Shown piece after piece: positions 1-7,333 of a DNA stretch of 64,000 bases. The notes below the pieces were generated by a model. That model was not told the origin of the DNA and did not search any database. It saw nothing but the letters and a program-made list of their open reading frames with translations. Both the position numbers and the translations under genes were made by a program. Position 1 is the stretch's first letter, and the number at the start of each line of letters is the position of its first letter. Origin of the DNA: an uncultured Pelagibacteraceae bacterium (GTDB lineage: Bacteria; Pseudomonadota; Alphaproteobacteria; Pelagibacterales; Pelagibacteraceae); assembly GCA_902629285.1 (NCBI GenBank), contig CACOQN010000001.1, forward strand, positions 62,001 to 126,000, written 5' to 3'.

Positions 1-1161
1 ACAACTTCCTGAAGCATCACACATTACTTGGAAAAGTACCATAGGTTTGTCAACATTTTGACCACCAGGTGCAAATTTAATATTTCCATAGAATGTTTGC
101 ATATTAGTAGCTGCAAGAGCATCTCTTACTTTCTTTTGATCAAAAGAATTTGCTCTTTCAAATGCATCTTTGAATACCAATAAAGCAGCTGAAGACTCAG
201 CAGATTGATATGGTGGGTCATATCCAAATTCTTTTTGGAAGTCAGCCGCGTATGTCATACCATCTTTAAAGAAATCATCTTTATAAGTAAGTGACTTATG
301 CCATTGAGAAGCACATAATGCATACTGCGAATTTTTACCATGCTGTTTAGATAGCTTAGCAGCATCACAGTGTGTCATAGCCAACATAGGAACATCAACT
401 TTCATTTCAGCAATTTGTCTGATCGCAGTTAACGCACCTTTTGTGTGACCTGATACAACAAGTACATCTGGTTTCATTTGTTTTACTTTAACCAAAGTAG
501 CAGCCATATCATTTAGCTCTTTAGGTAATTTATCGTCAATTATGATTTTAGAACCAGTTCTTTCTGCAGCATCTAAAATACCTAATCTAACGTCCTGTGA
601 GAATGCATCTTGTTCAAACGCTTGTGCAATTCTTACTGGTTTTCCACCATTTAACTCAACCGCTGTTTCAATAGCAACATCAAGATATAAGTTAGCTGGA
701 GCTAAAACTGCAAATAGATATTTGTAACCTTTCGTAAACAAAGATCTAGATGCACCATTTGCTTCAACCATTGGAACACCGTATTTTTCAGTTACTGGAG
801 CAATAGCTTTTGTTAAACCAGAACTGTAAGGGCCAAGCATGAACTCAACACCATCTTGTGATATTAGTCTTTCTGCAAGCTGTGCAGCTCTCTTAGGGTT
901 CGACTCATCATCATAATAAATAATGTCAAACTTATAAGTTTTTCCACCAACTTTAACACCACCCATGCTGTTAATTCTATCAACAGCCATGTTATAACCG
1001 TTTTGAGTATGAACACCATTAGATGAGTATTTACCAGTTAGAGAAATTGCAGCACCTAAAATAATTTTATCGCCTACAACTTTTGCAAAAGATGCAACAG
1101 AAGTTGAGAATAAAATTACTAATGCAGAGACAAAACTTAAAATTATTTTATTTAATCTCAT
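1..1161 (-). CDS. Branched-chain amino-acid-type ABC transporter substrate-binding protein (partial, C-terminus outside window)
   Basis: Periplasmic type-1 solute-binding protein of the LivK/Peripla_BP_6 family, which delivers amino acids or related solutes to an ABC importer. I read 387 codons in frame from the ATG at 1161 to the left edge with no stop, so only the C-terminus is missing. Residues 1-26 form a signal peptide with cleavage likely after SFA. The mature N-terminus has the family pattern GAAISLTGKYSSNG, followed by GGVKVGGKTYKFDIIYYDDES and a ligand-lobe segment FMLGPYSSGLT. A Shine-Dalgarno AGAGGAAA lies just ahead of the ATG. The permease genes are not in the window, so the substrate is not known; 'branched-chain amino acid' is a family label only. 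Confidence 0.85.
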   Translation of the reverse strand, partial: MRLNKIILSFVSALVILFSTSVASFAKVVGDKIILGAAISLTGKYSSNGVHTQNGYNMAVDRINSMGGVKVGGKTYKFDIIYYDDESNPKRAAQLAERLISQDGVEFMLGPYSSGLTKAIAPVTEKYGVPMVEANGASRSLFTKGYKYLFAVLAPANLYLDVAIETAVELNGGKPVRIAQAFEQDAFSQDVRLGILDAAERTGSKIIIDDKLPKELNDMAATLVKVKQMKPDVLVVSGHTKGALTAIRQIAEMKVDVPMLAMTHCDAAKLSKQHGKNSQYALCASQWHKSLTYKDDFFKDGMTYAADFQKEFGYDPPYQSAESSAALLVFKDAFERANSFDQKKVRDALAATNMQTFYGNIKFAPGGQNVDKPMVLFQVMCDASGSC

Positions 1162-1248
1162 TTTATTTCCTCTTAAATTAATTAATTAATAGGCAATTAA
1201 ATAAAGAAAAAGTATTTTATGCAAGTGGCAATAAAGACCTCTAGATGA

Positions 1249-1863
1249 TTAATATTGTTGAGTAATAACGATTATAACGGCAATTATTACTAAAACACTC
1301 GCAGAAATTGTATTAATTGTTTTAGGATTTGCTTTTATCCATCTAATTAGTTTTTGTGCAAGCAACGCATAACCAATTAAAGATATGAAGTCTAAAACTA
1401 TATAAGTTGAAATTAAAATAAGGAATTGAGCTAAATAATTTTCGTTAAAGTCAATAAATTGAGGAAATATAAAAGGAAAAAACATCCAAGCTTTTGGACT
1501 TGTTCCTGCAACTAAAAAACCATCTTTATAAAAAGACAAATTACTTTTTTTTATTTCACTTTTGTCAGTAATATTTTTTGGCCGTGATTTATAAATATCG
1601 TAAGCAAGATATAACAAATAAATTATTCCTACCCATTTAAAAATGTTTAATATTGTTGAGCTTTCAGCAAAGAAAGATCCAATTACAAAAATTACTAAAG
1701 TGGCTTGAATTAAATTTGCTGTAACATCTCCAAATGCAGACCACACGCATTTTCCAACTCCATAATTCATAGAATATGAAATAATCACAATTCTTGGAGT
1801 TCCAGGTGTAATAAATAAAAAAATTATGATCTGTAGATATAGAATAAAATCTAGGGGGAGCAT
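1249..1863 (-). CDS. LysE/RhtB-family amino-acid exporter
   Basis: Inner-membrane translocator of the LysE superfamily, 204 aa, the usual size. About six hydrophobic segments are visible, and the N-terminal signature region reads PGTPRIVIISYSMNYG where most members have PGPN. These proteins export amino acids such as lysine, threonine or homoserine lactone; the substrate cannot be read from the sequence. The ATG at 1863 is preceded by only a seven-base U tract and then a perfect 11-bp hairpin that contains the only good Shine-Dalgarno (AAGGA), so expression is probably controlled through that leader. The gene points the same way as the binding-protein gene 87 bases downstream, but co-transcription is uncertain. 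Confidence 0.85.
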   Translation of the reverse strand: MLPLDFILYLQIIIFLFITPGTPRIVIISYSMNYGVGKCVWSAFGDVTANLIQATLVIFVIGSFFAESSTILNIFKWVGIIYLLYLAYDIYKSRPKNITDKSEIKKSNLSFYKDGFLVAGTSPKAWMFFPFIFPQFIDFNENYLAQFLILISTYIVLDFISLIGYALLAQKLIRWIKANPKTINTISASVLVIIAVIIVITQQY

Positions 1864-1869
1864 AAAAAA

Positions 1870-1918
1870 AGATAGTCCTTAAAAACCGGGAGCTAAAGAT
1901 GGCTAAGAAGGACTATCT
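1870..1918 (-). promoter_or_regulatory. Hairpin leader (attenuator or riboswitch-like) of the LysE-type gene
   Basis: An 11-bp perfect inverted repeat (AGATAGTCCTT at 1908-1918 on the minus strand, AAGGACTATCT at 1870-1880) closes a 27-nt loop. On the minus strand the 3' arm is followed directly by seven U and then the AUG at 1863. The shape is that of an intrinsic terminator sitting immediately before the start codon, and the 3' arm contains the AAGGA that would serve as ribosome-binding site. Formation of the stem would therefore stop transcription or hide the ribosome site. No minus-strand gene lies upstream, so it is not simply another gene's terminator. The trigger is unknown. Confidence 0.55.
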
Positions 1919-1923
1919 AAGAC

Positions 1924-1932
1924 ATAATATCA
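1924..1932 (-). promoter_or_regulatory. Candidate extended -10 promoter for the LysE-type gene
   Basis: Minus-strand TGATATTAT fits an extended -10 element (TGn-TATTAT). It would place the transcription start about six to eight bases on, at the first base of the hairpin stem near 1918, so the whole leader would be the hairpin plus the U tract. No good -35 hexamer is visible at the usual distance. Inference from consensus only. Confidence 0.35.
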
Positions 1933-1980
1933 GAGGTTAAAAAAAATGCATTAAATTTTTTTTTCAAATATAAAGGATTT

Positions 1981-2277
1981 ATGAAAAAAAAAGGTCACAG
2001 GCCATTAACTAGAGTCAAAAATCCAGAACCCAAAATGGACGATCCTGATTGGATCATCTGGGCAGCTTGGGCAGATAGAATTACATTTGAAGAAATTGAA
2101 AAAAAAACTGGAAAAAAAGAATCTGATGTAATTAAAATTATGAGAAGATCTTTAAAACCATCCTCTTTCAGATTGTGGAGAAAAAGAGTAAATCAAAAAA
2201 GCATAAAACATCGAAAAAAGTTCGAATACTCAAGAAAAGAAATCACTAGTAAAATAAAAAAAGGTGATTATCTATAA
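1981..2277 (+). CDS. DUF2805/TIGR03643-family small basic protein
   Basis: 98-aa protein matching the TIGR03643/DUF2805 family by the blocks MDDPDWIIWAAWADRITFEEI, KKTGKKESDVIKIMR and SSFRLWRKRVN. The middle looks like a helix-turn-helix-type fold (RITFEEIEKKTGKKESDVIKIMR), and the C-terminus is very Lys/Arg rich, so nucleic-acid binding is plausible but unproven. No function is established for the family as far as I know. It ends three bases before the glutaredoxin ATG, so the two are almost surely one transcript. ATG start; a purine-rich AAAGGA sits about six bases upstream. Confidence 0.75.
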   Translation: MKKKGHRPLTRVKNPEPKMDDPDWIIWAAWADRITFEEIEKKTGKKESDVIKIMRRSLKPSSFRLWRKRVNQKSIKHRKKFEYSRKEITSKIKKGDYL

Positions 2278-2280
2278 ATC

Positions 2281-2538
2281 ATGAAAAAAATTACCATGTA
2301 TACAGGTCCAAGGTGTGGTTACTGTGAGGCTGCTAAAAGGTTATTAACAAGAAACAATGCACCTTATAATGAAATTGATATTTCAAAAGTTGATGGGGCA
2401 ATTGATGAAATGATTAATAAAGCGAACGGTAAAAGAACAATTCCACAAATCTTTTTTGATGACCAACATATCGGTGGTTATGATGAAGTAAGAGCACTAG
2501 AAAAAGCAAATAAGCTTAATGATCTCTTAAATAATTAA
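2281..2538 (+). CDS. grxC: Glutaredoxin 3 (dithiol type)
   Basis: 85-aa cytoplasmic thiol-disulfide oxidoreductase that uses glutathione. The active site is C12-G-Y-C15, a CGYC variant of the usual CPYC. The cis-proline block TIPQIFF (Pro55) and the glutathione-binding GGYDE (65-69) are in place, and the length is typical of bacterial GrxC. It follows the DUF2805 gene with a three-base gap, so the pair is probably co-expressed. The stop codon lies inside a 9-bp hairpin that separates it from the convergent secreted-protein gene. Confidence 0.92.
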   Translation: MKKITMYTGPRCGYCEAAKRLLTRNNAPYNEIDISKVDGAIDEMINKANGKRTIPQIFFDDQHIGGYDEVRALEKANKLNDLLNN

Positions 2539-2543
2539 GAGAT
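2522..2543. terminator. Stem-loop between convergent grxC and the secreted-protein gene
   Basis: Perfect 9-bp inverted repeat ATCTCTTAA / TTAAGAGAT with an ATAA loop, overlapping the grxC stop codon and lying between two convergent genes. It lacks a following U run on either strand, so it is a weak intrinsic-terminator candidate or an mRNA 3'-end stabiliser. Confidence 0.35.
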
Positions 2544-2565
2544 AAGTAAATAGTCAAGAATTAAA

Positions 2566-3330
2566 TTATTTAATCGTTATTGTTACTATGGGTTCTTCCG
2601 CCCAAATTTGACATAAGCTATTTACTTCTTGAGCTCCAACTGCAGCTGATGTTCCAAAAGAAATATCAATTGTAGGTGATATTAAAGCGACTGTGTATGG
2701 GGATGTGAGTTCATAAACTAAAATATGATCAGCATCAGAACTACCATCTGCGTGTTGTGTTTGATATGTAGAGGAACCAGATCCTTGTGGATAAGTCTGG
2801 TCTTGATCATCTGTTTTATTTGAGCAATTTGCAAGATTGCATCTAGTATATTGATCATTTATTAAATAAACATTCATTTCAGCAGCGGTTTGATTATTCG
2901 CAACAACTGGTTTGTGGGTATATTTATCTGTTGCCTCATCAGTAACATACATAGCATCGGTTGACGCAATTGTTCTACAAGCAGTTGCGTTACTTCCTGC
3001 GGCTATAGCTGTGTTATTTTTTATTACAAATTTTCTATCAATAGTTACTCTCATATGTGTATAAGTTTCTCCTAAAGGTAACAATGCTGGATCTCCATAA
3101 CTAGCCGCAGCAGCACCTGCTGAGACTGCTGCTATATCAATAACTTTATCTCCTGATCCTATAACAACTGCATCTTCACAACTCGTAACTCCAGTACTAG
3201 CTGTACATAATTCAACTTTTCTCATGGTTACTTTATAAACATCGGCAGCACCTGTCGCTGAAAGAGAATTGCTTACAAATATTAATAGAGAAAGTTTAAT
3301 AAAAAATAACAATTTAAAAATTTTGTACAT
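2566..3330 (-). CDS. Secreted protein of unknown function, coupled to the barrel gene
   Basis: 254 aa with a clear signal peptide (basic MYKIFK, hydrophobic core, cleavage probably after SLSA near residue 25). The mature protein is Thr/Ser/Ala rich and holds scattered Cys, including a CNLANC pair, consistent with disulfides in the periplasm or outside the cell. A segment reading DIAAVSAGAAAASYG and an ETYTHMRVTIDRKF segment suggest a beta-rich domain. I do not recognise the family. Its ATG overlaps the stop of the inverse-autotransporter-like gene by one base (TAATG), so translation is coupled and a joint role at the cell surface is likely. Confidence 0.75.
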   Translation of the reverse strand: MYKIFKLLFFIKLSLLIFVSNSLSATGAADVYKVTMRKVELCTASTGVTSCEDAVVIGSGDKVIDIAAVSAGAAAASYGDPALLPLGETYTHMRVTIDRKFVIKNNTAIAAGSNATACRTIASTDAMYVTDEATDKYTHKPVVANNQTAAEMNVYLINDQYTRCNLANCSNKTDDQDQTYPQGSGSSTYQTQHADGSSDADHILVYELTSPYTVALISPTIDISFGTSAAVGAQEVNSLCQIWAEEPIVTITIK

Positions 3331-4175
3331 TAATCTGTCCTTGAGATTGTCGATAATCCCTTAAATTCTACCATTATTTTATTATTTCTTTTAACTTTTG
3401 TTAAAAGTTCTCCAGACATATCTTTTTCCTCTTTCCACATACTTGAATTTATAAATCCATCTTGAAGACTTGGTCCAGATCGTGGTGGATGAACAAATTC
3501 CATATGTGCATACCACTCGTCCTCTAAACCTTTTTTATCTTTATCATCATAGGCTAACTCTAAATTAATATTAGGTGTTAGCAATAATTCAGAACCTAAT
3601 TTAGCACCTTTAATGTCATCTCTATCTTCACCCTCCCATTCATAGGTGTTTACAAATATATCTGCCCAATGCAGATGGGGTATTTGTGAAGCTAATCTTA
3701 AATCATAACCATCTAAGACCTTCTCATCTGTTGCGTTTCCAAGTCCAAAATATTGATTATATGCAAACTCTATAACGGCGCTTCTGGCCTCAATTCCTAG
3801 GCTAGTTCTTAAATTACTAGCATCGTCAATATCTATAAAACTATTTAATCCAGTCATCAAAGTTTTATCATCATTTAAAAATCTTTGCCCAATTCCAAGG
3901 TTACCAACTATTCTTTCGTCATTATTTTTTTCGGTGTTAAATATTGAAAACTGTGTGAACAAATTTCCTGTTTCAGTTTTTTCAATTTCTCTTACAGCTA
4001 AAATACTATAATCGGGTTTATTATTTTCTCTTAAATCAATACTTACTTCGGTATCACCATCTCCTGGTATTAAATTACTTATATAATCTGAAACTTTTGC
4101 AGAAATCTCATTAGCATTAGAAGATGAAAAAAAAATTAAAGATAACAAAATAATAGAAATTTTTTTCATATTCAT
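3330..4175 (-). CDS. Inverse autotransporter-type beta-barrel protein without passenger
   Basis: 281-aa exported protein with a signal peptide (MKKISIILLSLIFFSSSNANE; the ATG at 4169 is an alternative start two codons in). The body resembles the beta-domain of intimin/invasin-type inverse autotransporters: alternating strands with IVGNLGIGQRFL, TGLNSFIDID, SLGIEARSAVIEFAYNQYF, DGYDLRLASQIPHLHW and LEDEWYAHMEFVHP. In intimins this outer-membrane barrel precedes a long passenger; here the protein ends shortly after the barrel. The next gene, coupled by a one-base overlap, encodes a separate secreted protein. Family assignment rests on pattern recognition; the barrel fold was not modelled. Confidence 0.7.
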   Translation of the reverse strand: MNMKKISIILLSLIFFSSSNANEISAKVSDYISNLIPGDGDTEVSIDLRENNKPDYSILAVREIEKTETGNLFTQFSIFNTEKNNDERIVGNLGIGQRFLNDDKTLMTGLNSFIDIDDASNLRTSLGIEARSAVIEFAYNQYFGLGNATDEKVLDGYDLRLASQIPHLHWADIFVNTYEWEGEDRDDIKGAKLGSELLLTPNINLELAYDDKDKKGLEDEWYAHMEFVHPPRSGPSLQDGFINSSMWKEEKDMSGELLTKVKRNNKIMVEFKGLSTISRTD

Positions 4176-4214
4176 TTTTAATCGAAATTGTCTTTAATGT
4201 ATATATCAAAGTTT

Positions 4215-4589
4215 TTAGGTTTTAGGCTTAAAAATTAAGCAAACTCCATTATTGCAAAATCGTTTTCCTGTAGGCTTAGGTCCGTCATCAAATATGTGTC
4301 CATGATGTCCTCCACATTTTTTACAATGATATTCAGTTCGTGCATAACCAATATGGTGATCTGTTTTAGTTTCAAATACATCTGGTAAAGATTCATAAAA
4401 AGAAGGCCATCCTGATCCACTTTCATATTTTGTTTTTGAGTCGAATAATTTTTCTCCACAATTTGCGCAATGAAAACTTCCTTCTCTCTTTTCATGGTTA
4501 AGTTCACTTGAACCTGCGCGCTCTGTTCCTTCTTCAAACAAGATTAATTTTTGCTCTGCAGTTAAATTTGGATTTATTTTTTTAGTCAT
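4215..4589 (-). CDS. msrB: Peptide-methionine (R)-S-oxide reductase
   Basis: 124-aa MsrB, which reduces the R epimer of methionine sulfoxide in proteins. Zinc-site cysteines are C41/C44 and C89/C92, the substrate block is GSGWPSF (58-64), and the catalytic Cys is C112 in KRFCNNG. A further C117 follows five residues later. Length is normal for a stand-alone MsrB and no signal peptide is present, so it acts in the cytoplasm. The ATG overlaps the end of the amidohydrolase gene by four bases (ATGA). It is the last gene of a tight five-gene run beginning with the FAD dehydrogenase at 8578. Confidence 0.93.
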   Translation of the reverse strand: MTKKINPNLTAEQKLILFEEGTERAGSSELNHEKREGSFHCANCGEKLFDSKTKYESGSGWPSFYESLPDVFETKTDHHIGYARTEYHCKKCGGHHGHIFDDGPKPTGKRFCNNGVCLIFKPKT

Positions 4590-5485
4590 GATCCTATATA
4601 TTTAGCACAGGATTGATGTAAGATTGAATGTAATTCGACTAATTTATTGAAATCTTTATTATAACCACCGCCTAAAACACCACAAAATGGTATTCTTTTA
4701 GAGAAAAAGTTTTCAATGACAAGCTCATCTCTAAGTTTAATTCCTTCATCAGAAATTTTTAATTTACCTAATCTATCGTTAAAATGAATATCTACTCCAG
4801 CTATATAAAAGACAAAATCGAAATTTTCTTGATTTAGCTCATTTAAGTAATATTTAAGTGTTTTGATATAAGCATCATCCTCTAAATTATCTTCCAGCTC
4901 TACATCCAGGTCACTAGTAGATTTTTTAGCTGGATAATTCTTTTTAGAATGCATACTAAATGTAAAAACACTTCTATTATCTTTAAAAATTTCTGAATTT
5001 CCGTTTCCTTGATGAACATCTAAATCAACAATTAATATTTTATTAGCTAGGCCACGATTTAATAGATAATGAGATGCTACCGCTACATCATTAAACACAC
5101 AGTACCCAGCTCCACCATCGTAGTTTGCGTGATGACTGCCTCCAGCAGTATTACATGATATTCCATAATTTATTGCGAGTTTAGATGCTAAAACAGTGCC
5201 ACCAGTCGCAATTAAGGATCTCTGAACAACACTGTCAACAAGAGGAAATCCTATCTTTTTTACTTCCTCCTCGCTTAATTTTTTATTTTTTACATTATAA
5301 ATATAGCTTTCTGAATGAGCATAACTCAATGTCTCAAGTGAACATGCATATGGTTTATGAAAATTCTTGACGATTTTTTTTTGGATCAGATAATTGGCTA
5401 ATTCTCCAAACTTGTTTATAGGAAATTTATGGTCATCTCCAATTTTAGCAAAATAATCTTCATGATTAACTACCGGTAACTCCAT
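4586..5485 (-). CDS. Histone-deacetylase-family amidohydrolase
   Basis: 299-aa member of the arginase/deacetylase fold family (acetoin-utilisation or acetylpolyamine-type). The catalytic pair is H118-H119 in GGSHHANYDGG, and zinc ligands are expected at D156 and H158 in DLDVHQGNG, plus the Asp of GVDIHFNDRLG. Bacterial members remove acetyl groups from small amines or proteins; the substrate here is unknown. The gene lies two bases after the 2-hydroxyacid dehydrogenase and overlaps msrB by four bases, which puts it in one operon with amino-acid and keto/hydroxy-acid enzymes and makes a small-molecule N-acyl substrate more likely than a protein one. Confidence 0.85.
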   Translation of the reverse strand: MELPVVNHEDYFAKIGDDHKFPINKFGELANYLIQKKIVKNFHKPYACSLETLSYAHSESYIYNVKNKKLSEEEVKKIGFPLVDSVVQRSLIATGGTVLASKLAINYGISCNTAGGSHHANYDGGAGYCVFNDVAVASHYLLNRGLANKILIVDLDVHQGNGNSEIFKDNRSVFTFSMHSKKNYPAKKSTSDLDVELEDNLEDDAYIKTLKYYLNELNQENFDFVFYIAGVDIHFNDRLGKLKISDEGIKLRDELVIENFFSKRIPFCGVLGGGYNKDFNKLVELHSILHQSCAKYIGS

Positions 5486-5487
5486 AG

Positions 5488-6438
5488 TTATTCTAAAACA
5501 CGGATCGGCTTTCCTTCAACACAAGCCTCTAATCCCTCAATCATTTGATTATAAAAAATACTATAATTTTCTGCCGTCACATAACCTATGTGAGGAGTAA
5601 GTAGTGCATTTGGTAAAAATCTAAGTTTATTATTTTCAGGTAAAGGTTCTTTATCGTACACATCAATTCCCGCGCCTGCGATTACATTAGTAGATAAAGC
5701 AATAATTAAATCATCTTCATTAACAATTGGTCCTCTAGAAGTATTTATAAGAAATGCTGTTTTTTTCATTTTATCTAATTCTTTCAAAGTTATACAATCC
5801 TTATACTTTTCTCCGCCCTGAACATGAATTGAAAGTACATCAGAATTTGTTATTAAATCCTCTTTGCTACATGGAAGTACATCTAGTTCTTTACACTTAT
5901 CTAAGCTTAGATTTTCACTCCATGCCATAACTTGCATACCAAAAGCTTTTCCAATTTTAGCAACTTCTGCACCTACTCTACCAAGACCAATTAAACCTAA
6001 AATTTTTCCTTTTAATTCTACACCAATAGTTGTTTGCCAATATCCCTGATACATATTATCAAACTCTTCTTTAAAATTTCTAGCTAAACCAAGAATTAAT
6101 GCCCAAGTTAATTCAGGTGTTGGGTTCAAATTAATATCTGTTCCACAAACTATCACTTTTCTTTTTTTTGCAGCTTTTAAATCAATAGATTTATTTCTTA
6201 ATCCACTGGTGATAACAAATTTTAAATTATTTAAATTATCAATTAGATTTTTTGTAATTGGTGTTCTTTCTCTCATTATTAACAAAGCCTCAAATTCAGA
6301 TAATTGTTCAATTGCATCTGCTTCATCTAAAAAAGGTTCACTGAAAATCTTGAACTCGTATTTTCCAGATAATTTTTCGAGATCTACAAATTGTTGCGCA
6401 ACATTTTGATAATCATCTAAAATTGCAACTCTAAGCAT
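5488..6438 (-). CDS. D-2-hydroxyacid dehydrogenase (NAD-dependent)
   Basis: 316-aa SerA/LdhA-like dehydrogenase that interconverts 2-keto and D-2-hydroxy acids. The Rossmann motif GLIGLGRVGAEVAKIGKAFG is present near residue 150, followed by NTSRGPIVNEDDL, DVYDKEPLP and the catalytic His in LTPHIGY. No ACT domain is attached, which argues against a regulated serine-pathway SerA. The start overlaps the EamA gene end by eight bases. Substrate is not readable; the neighbouring FAD dehydrogenase would make 2-keto acids, which this enzyme could use. Confidence 0.85.
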   Translation of the reverse strand: MLRVAILDDYQNVAQQFVDLEKLSGKYEFKIFSEPFLDEADAIEQLSEFEALLIMRERTPITKNLIDNLNNLKFVITSGLRNKSIDLKAAKKRKVIVCGTDINLNPTPELTWALILGLARNFKEEFDNMYQGYWQTTIGVELKGKILGLIGLGRVGAEVAKIGKAFGMQVMAWSENLSLDKCKELDVLPCSKEDLITNSDVLSIHVQGGEKYKDCITLKELDKMKKTAFLINTSRGPIVNEDDLIIALSTNVIAGAGIDVYDKEPLPENNKLRFLPNALLTPHIGYVTAENYSIFYNQMIEGLEACVEGKPIRVLE

Positions 6439-7333
6439 TTTTTACTTTCTTATTTGATAGCAATATACCTACAATAATAAAACAAGCGCCCAAAATATGA
6501 TAAAACATAAATTTTTCACCAAAAAAAATCATTGCCATTATTGCACTTAATATTGGCATTAAATGTAAAAAAACACCAGATCTGTTAGCACCAATCATTG
6601 ATATTCCTTTAATCCACAAAAGAAAAGATGCTAAACCTGGAAACAAAACTACATAAGATAAAATTAAAATAAAAGGTAATTCTAAATTAATTCTAAAACC
6701 AACTTGATATTCAATAAAATAAATTGGAATTAAAAATATGAGGCCGAATGTTATTACAACTTGTAGTAATGATAATTGAGATAATTCGTATTTTTTTCCT
6801 TTTAACAATGTAGAATATAATGCCCATGAGAACATTGCTATGACCATTGTTATATCACCTTTATTAAAATCTAAGTTTTTTAATATTTCTAGATTTGCTT
6901 TAGTAATAATCATAATTACTCCAATAAAAGAAAATACAACTCCTATGATCTGAAAAATATTTGTTCTCTCAATCTTTAAGATAGACGAAAATAACATAAT
7001 CATCACAGGTATAGTTGAAATCATCAATACACCACTGATGACTTGAGTAAAATTTAAAGAATAATAAACAATAGAATTAAATATTGTAATACTGGTAACC
7101 CCCAATATAATGAAAAGCTTATAGCTTTTTACTATATAATTTTTTTTTTCGAGTATTTCAGGAATTGTAAAAGGTGCTAAAATTAGCCAAGCAAAAAACC
7201 ATCTATAAAAATTTAAAGAAAAAGGTGGTACCTCATAAAAACTTGCAAGTTTACCTACAACAAAATTTCCTGCCCAAAAGGTGACTGTTAAAAATAGATA
7301 AATATAGGCTAAAAAGTTATTATCTTTTGTCAC
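6431..7333 (-). CDS. EamA/DMT-superfamily permease
   Basis: 300-aa inner-membrane protein with about ten hydrophobic segments in two repeated halves, the DMT (drug/metabolite transporter) pattern; YLFLTVTFWAGNFVVGK is the typical first EamA helix and FFGEKFMFYHILGACFIIVG the typical end of the second repeat. Such carriers move amino acids or other metabolites. The start is GTG at 7333, directly after the TAA of the FAD dehydrogenase (TAAGTG). Gene context (amino-acid dehydrogenase, hydroxyacid dehydrogenase, amidohydrolase) suggests a role in uptake or export of an amino-acid-related compound. Confidence 0.85.
   Translation of the reverse strand: MTKDNNFLAYIYLFLTVTFWAGNFVVGKLASFYEVPPFSLNFYRWFFAWLILAPFTIPEILEKKNYIVKSYKLFIILGVTSITIFNSIVYYSLNFTQVISGVLMISTIPVMIMLFSSILKIERTNIFQIIGVVFSFIGVIMIITKANLEILKNLDFNKGDITMVIAMFSWALYSTLLKGKKYELSQLSLLQVVITFGLIFLIPIYFIEYQVGFRINLELPFILILSYVVLFPGLASFLLWIKGISMIGANRSGVFLHLMPILSAIMAMIFFGEKFMFYHILGACFIIVGILLSNKKVKNA

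Noticed and set aside
1881..1917. Possible SAM-II-like riboswitch on the plus strand (GCTAA...AAGG resemblance)
   Set aside because: The helix order and spacing of SAM-II cannot be formed; the downstream DUF2805 gene has no methionine link. The minus-strand hairpin explains the sequence better.
4235..4537. 100-codon minus-strand frame
   Set aside because: Overlaps msrB in another frame; msrB carries all zinc and catalytic Cys.
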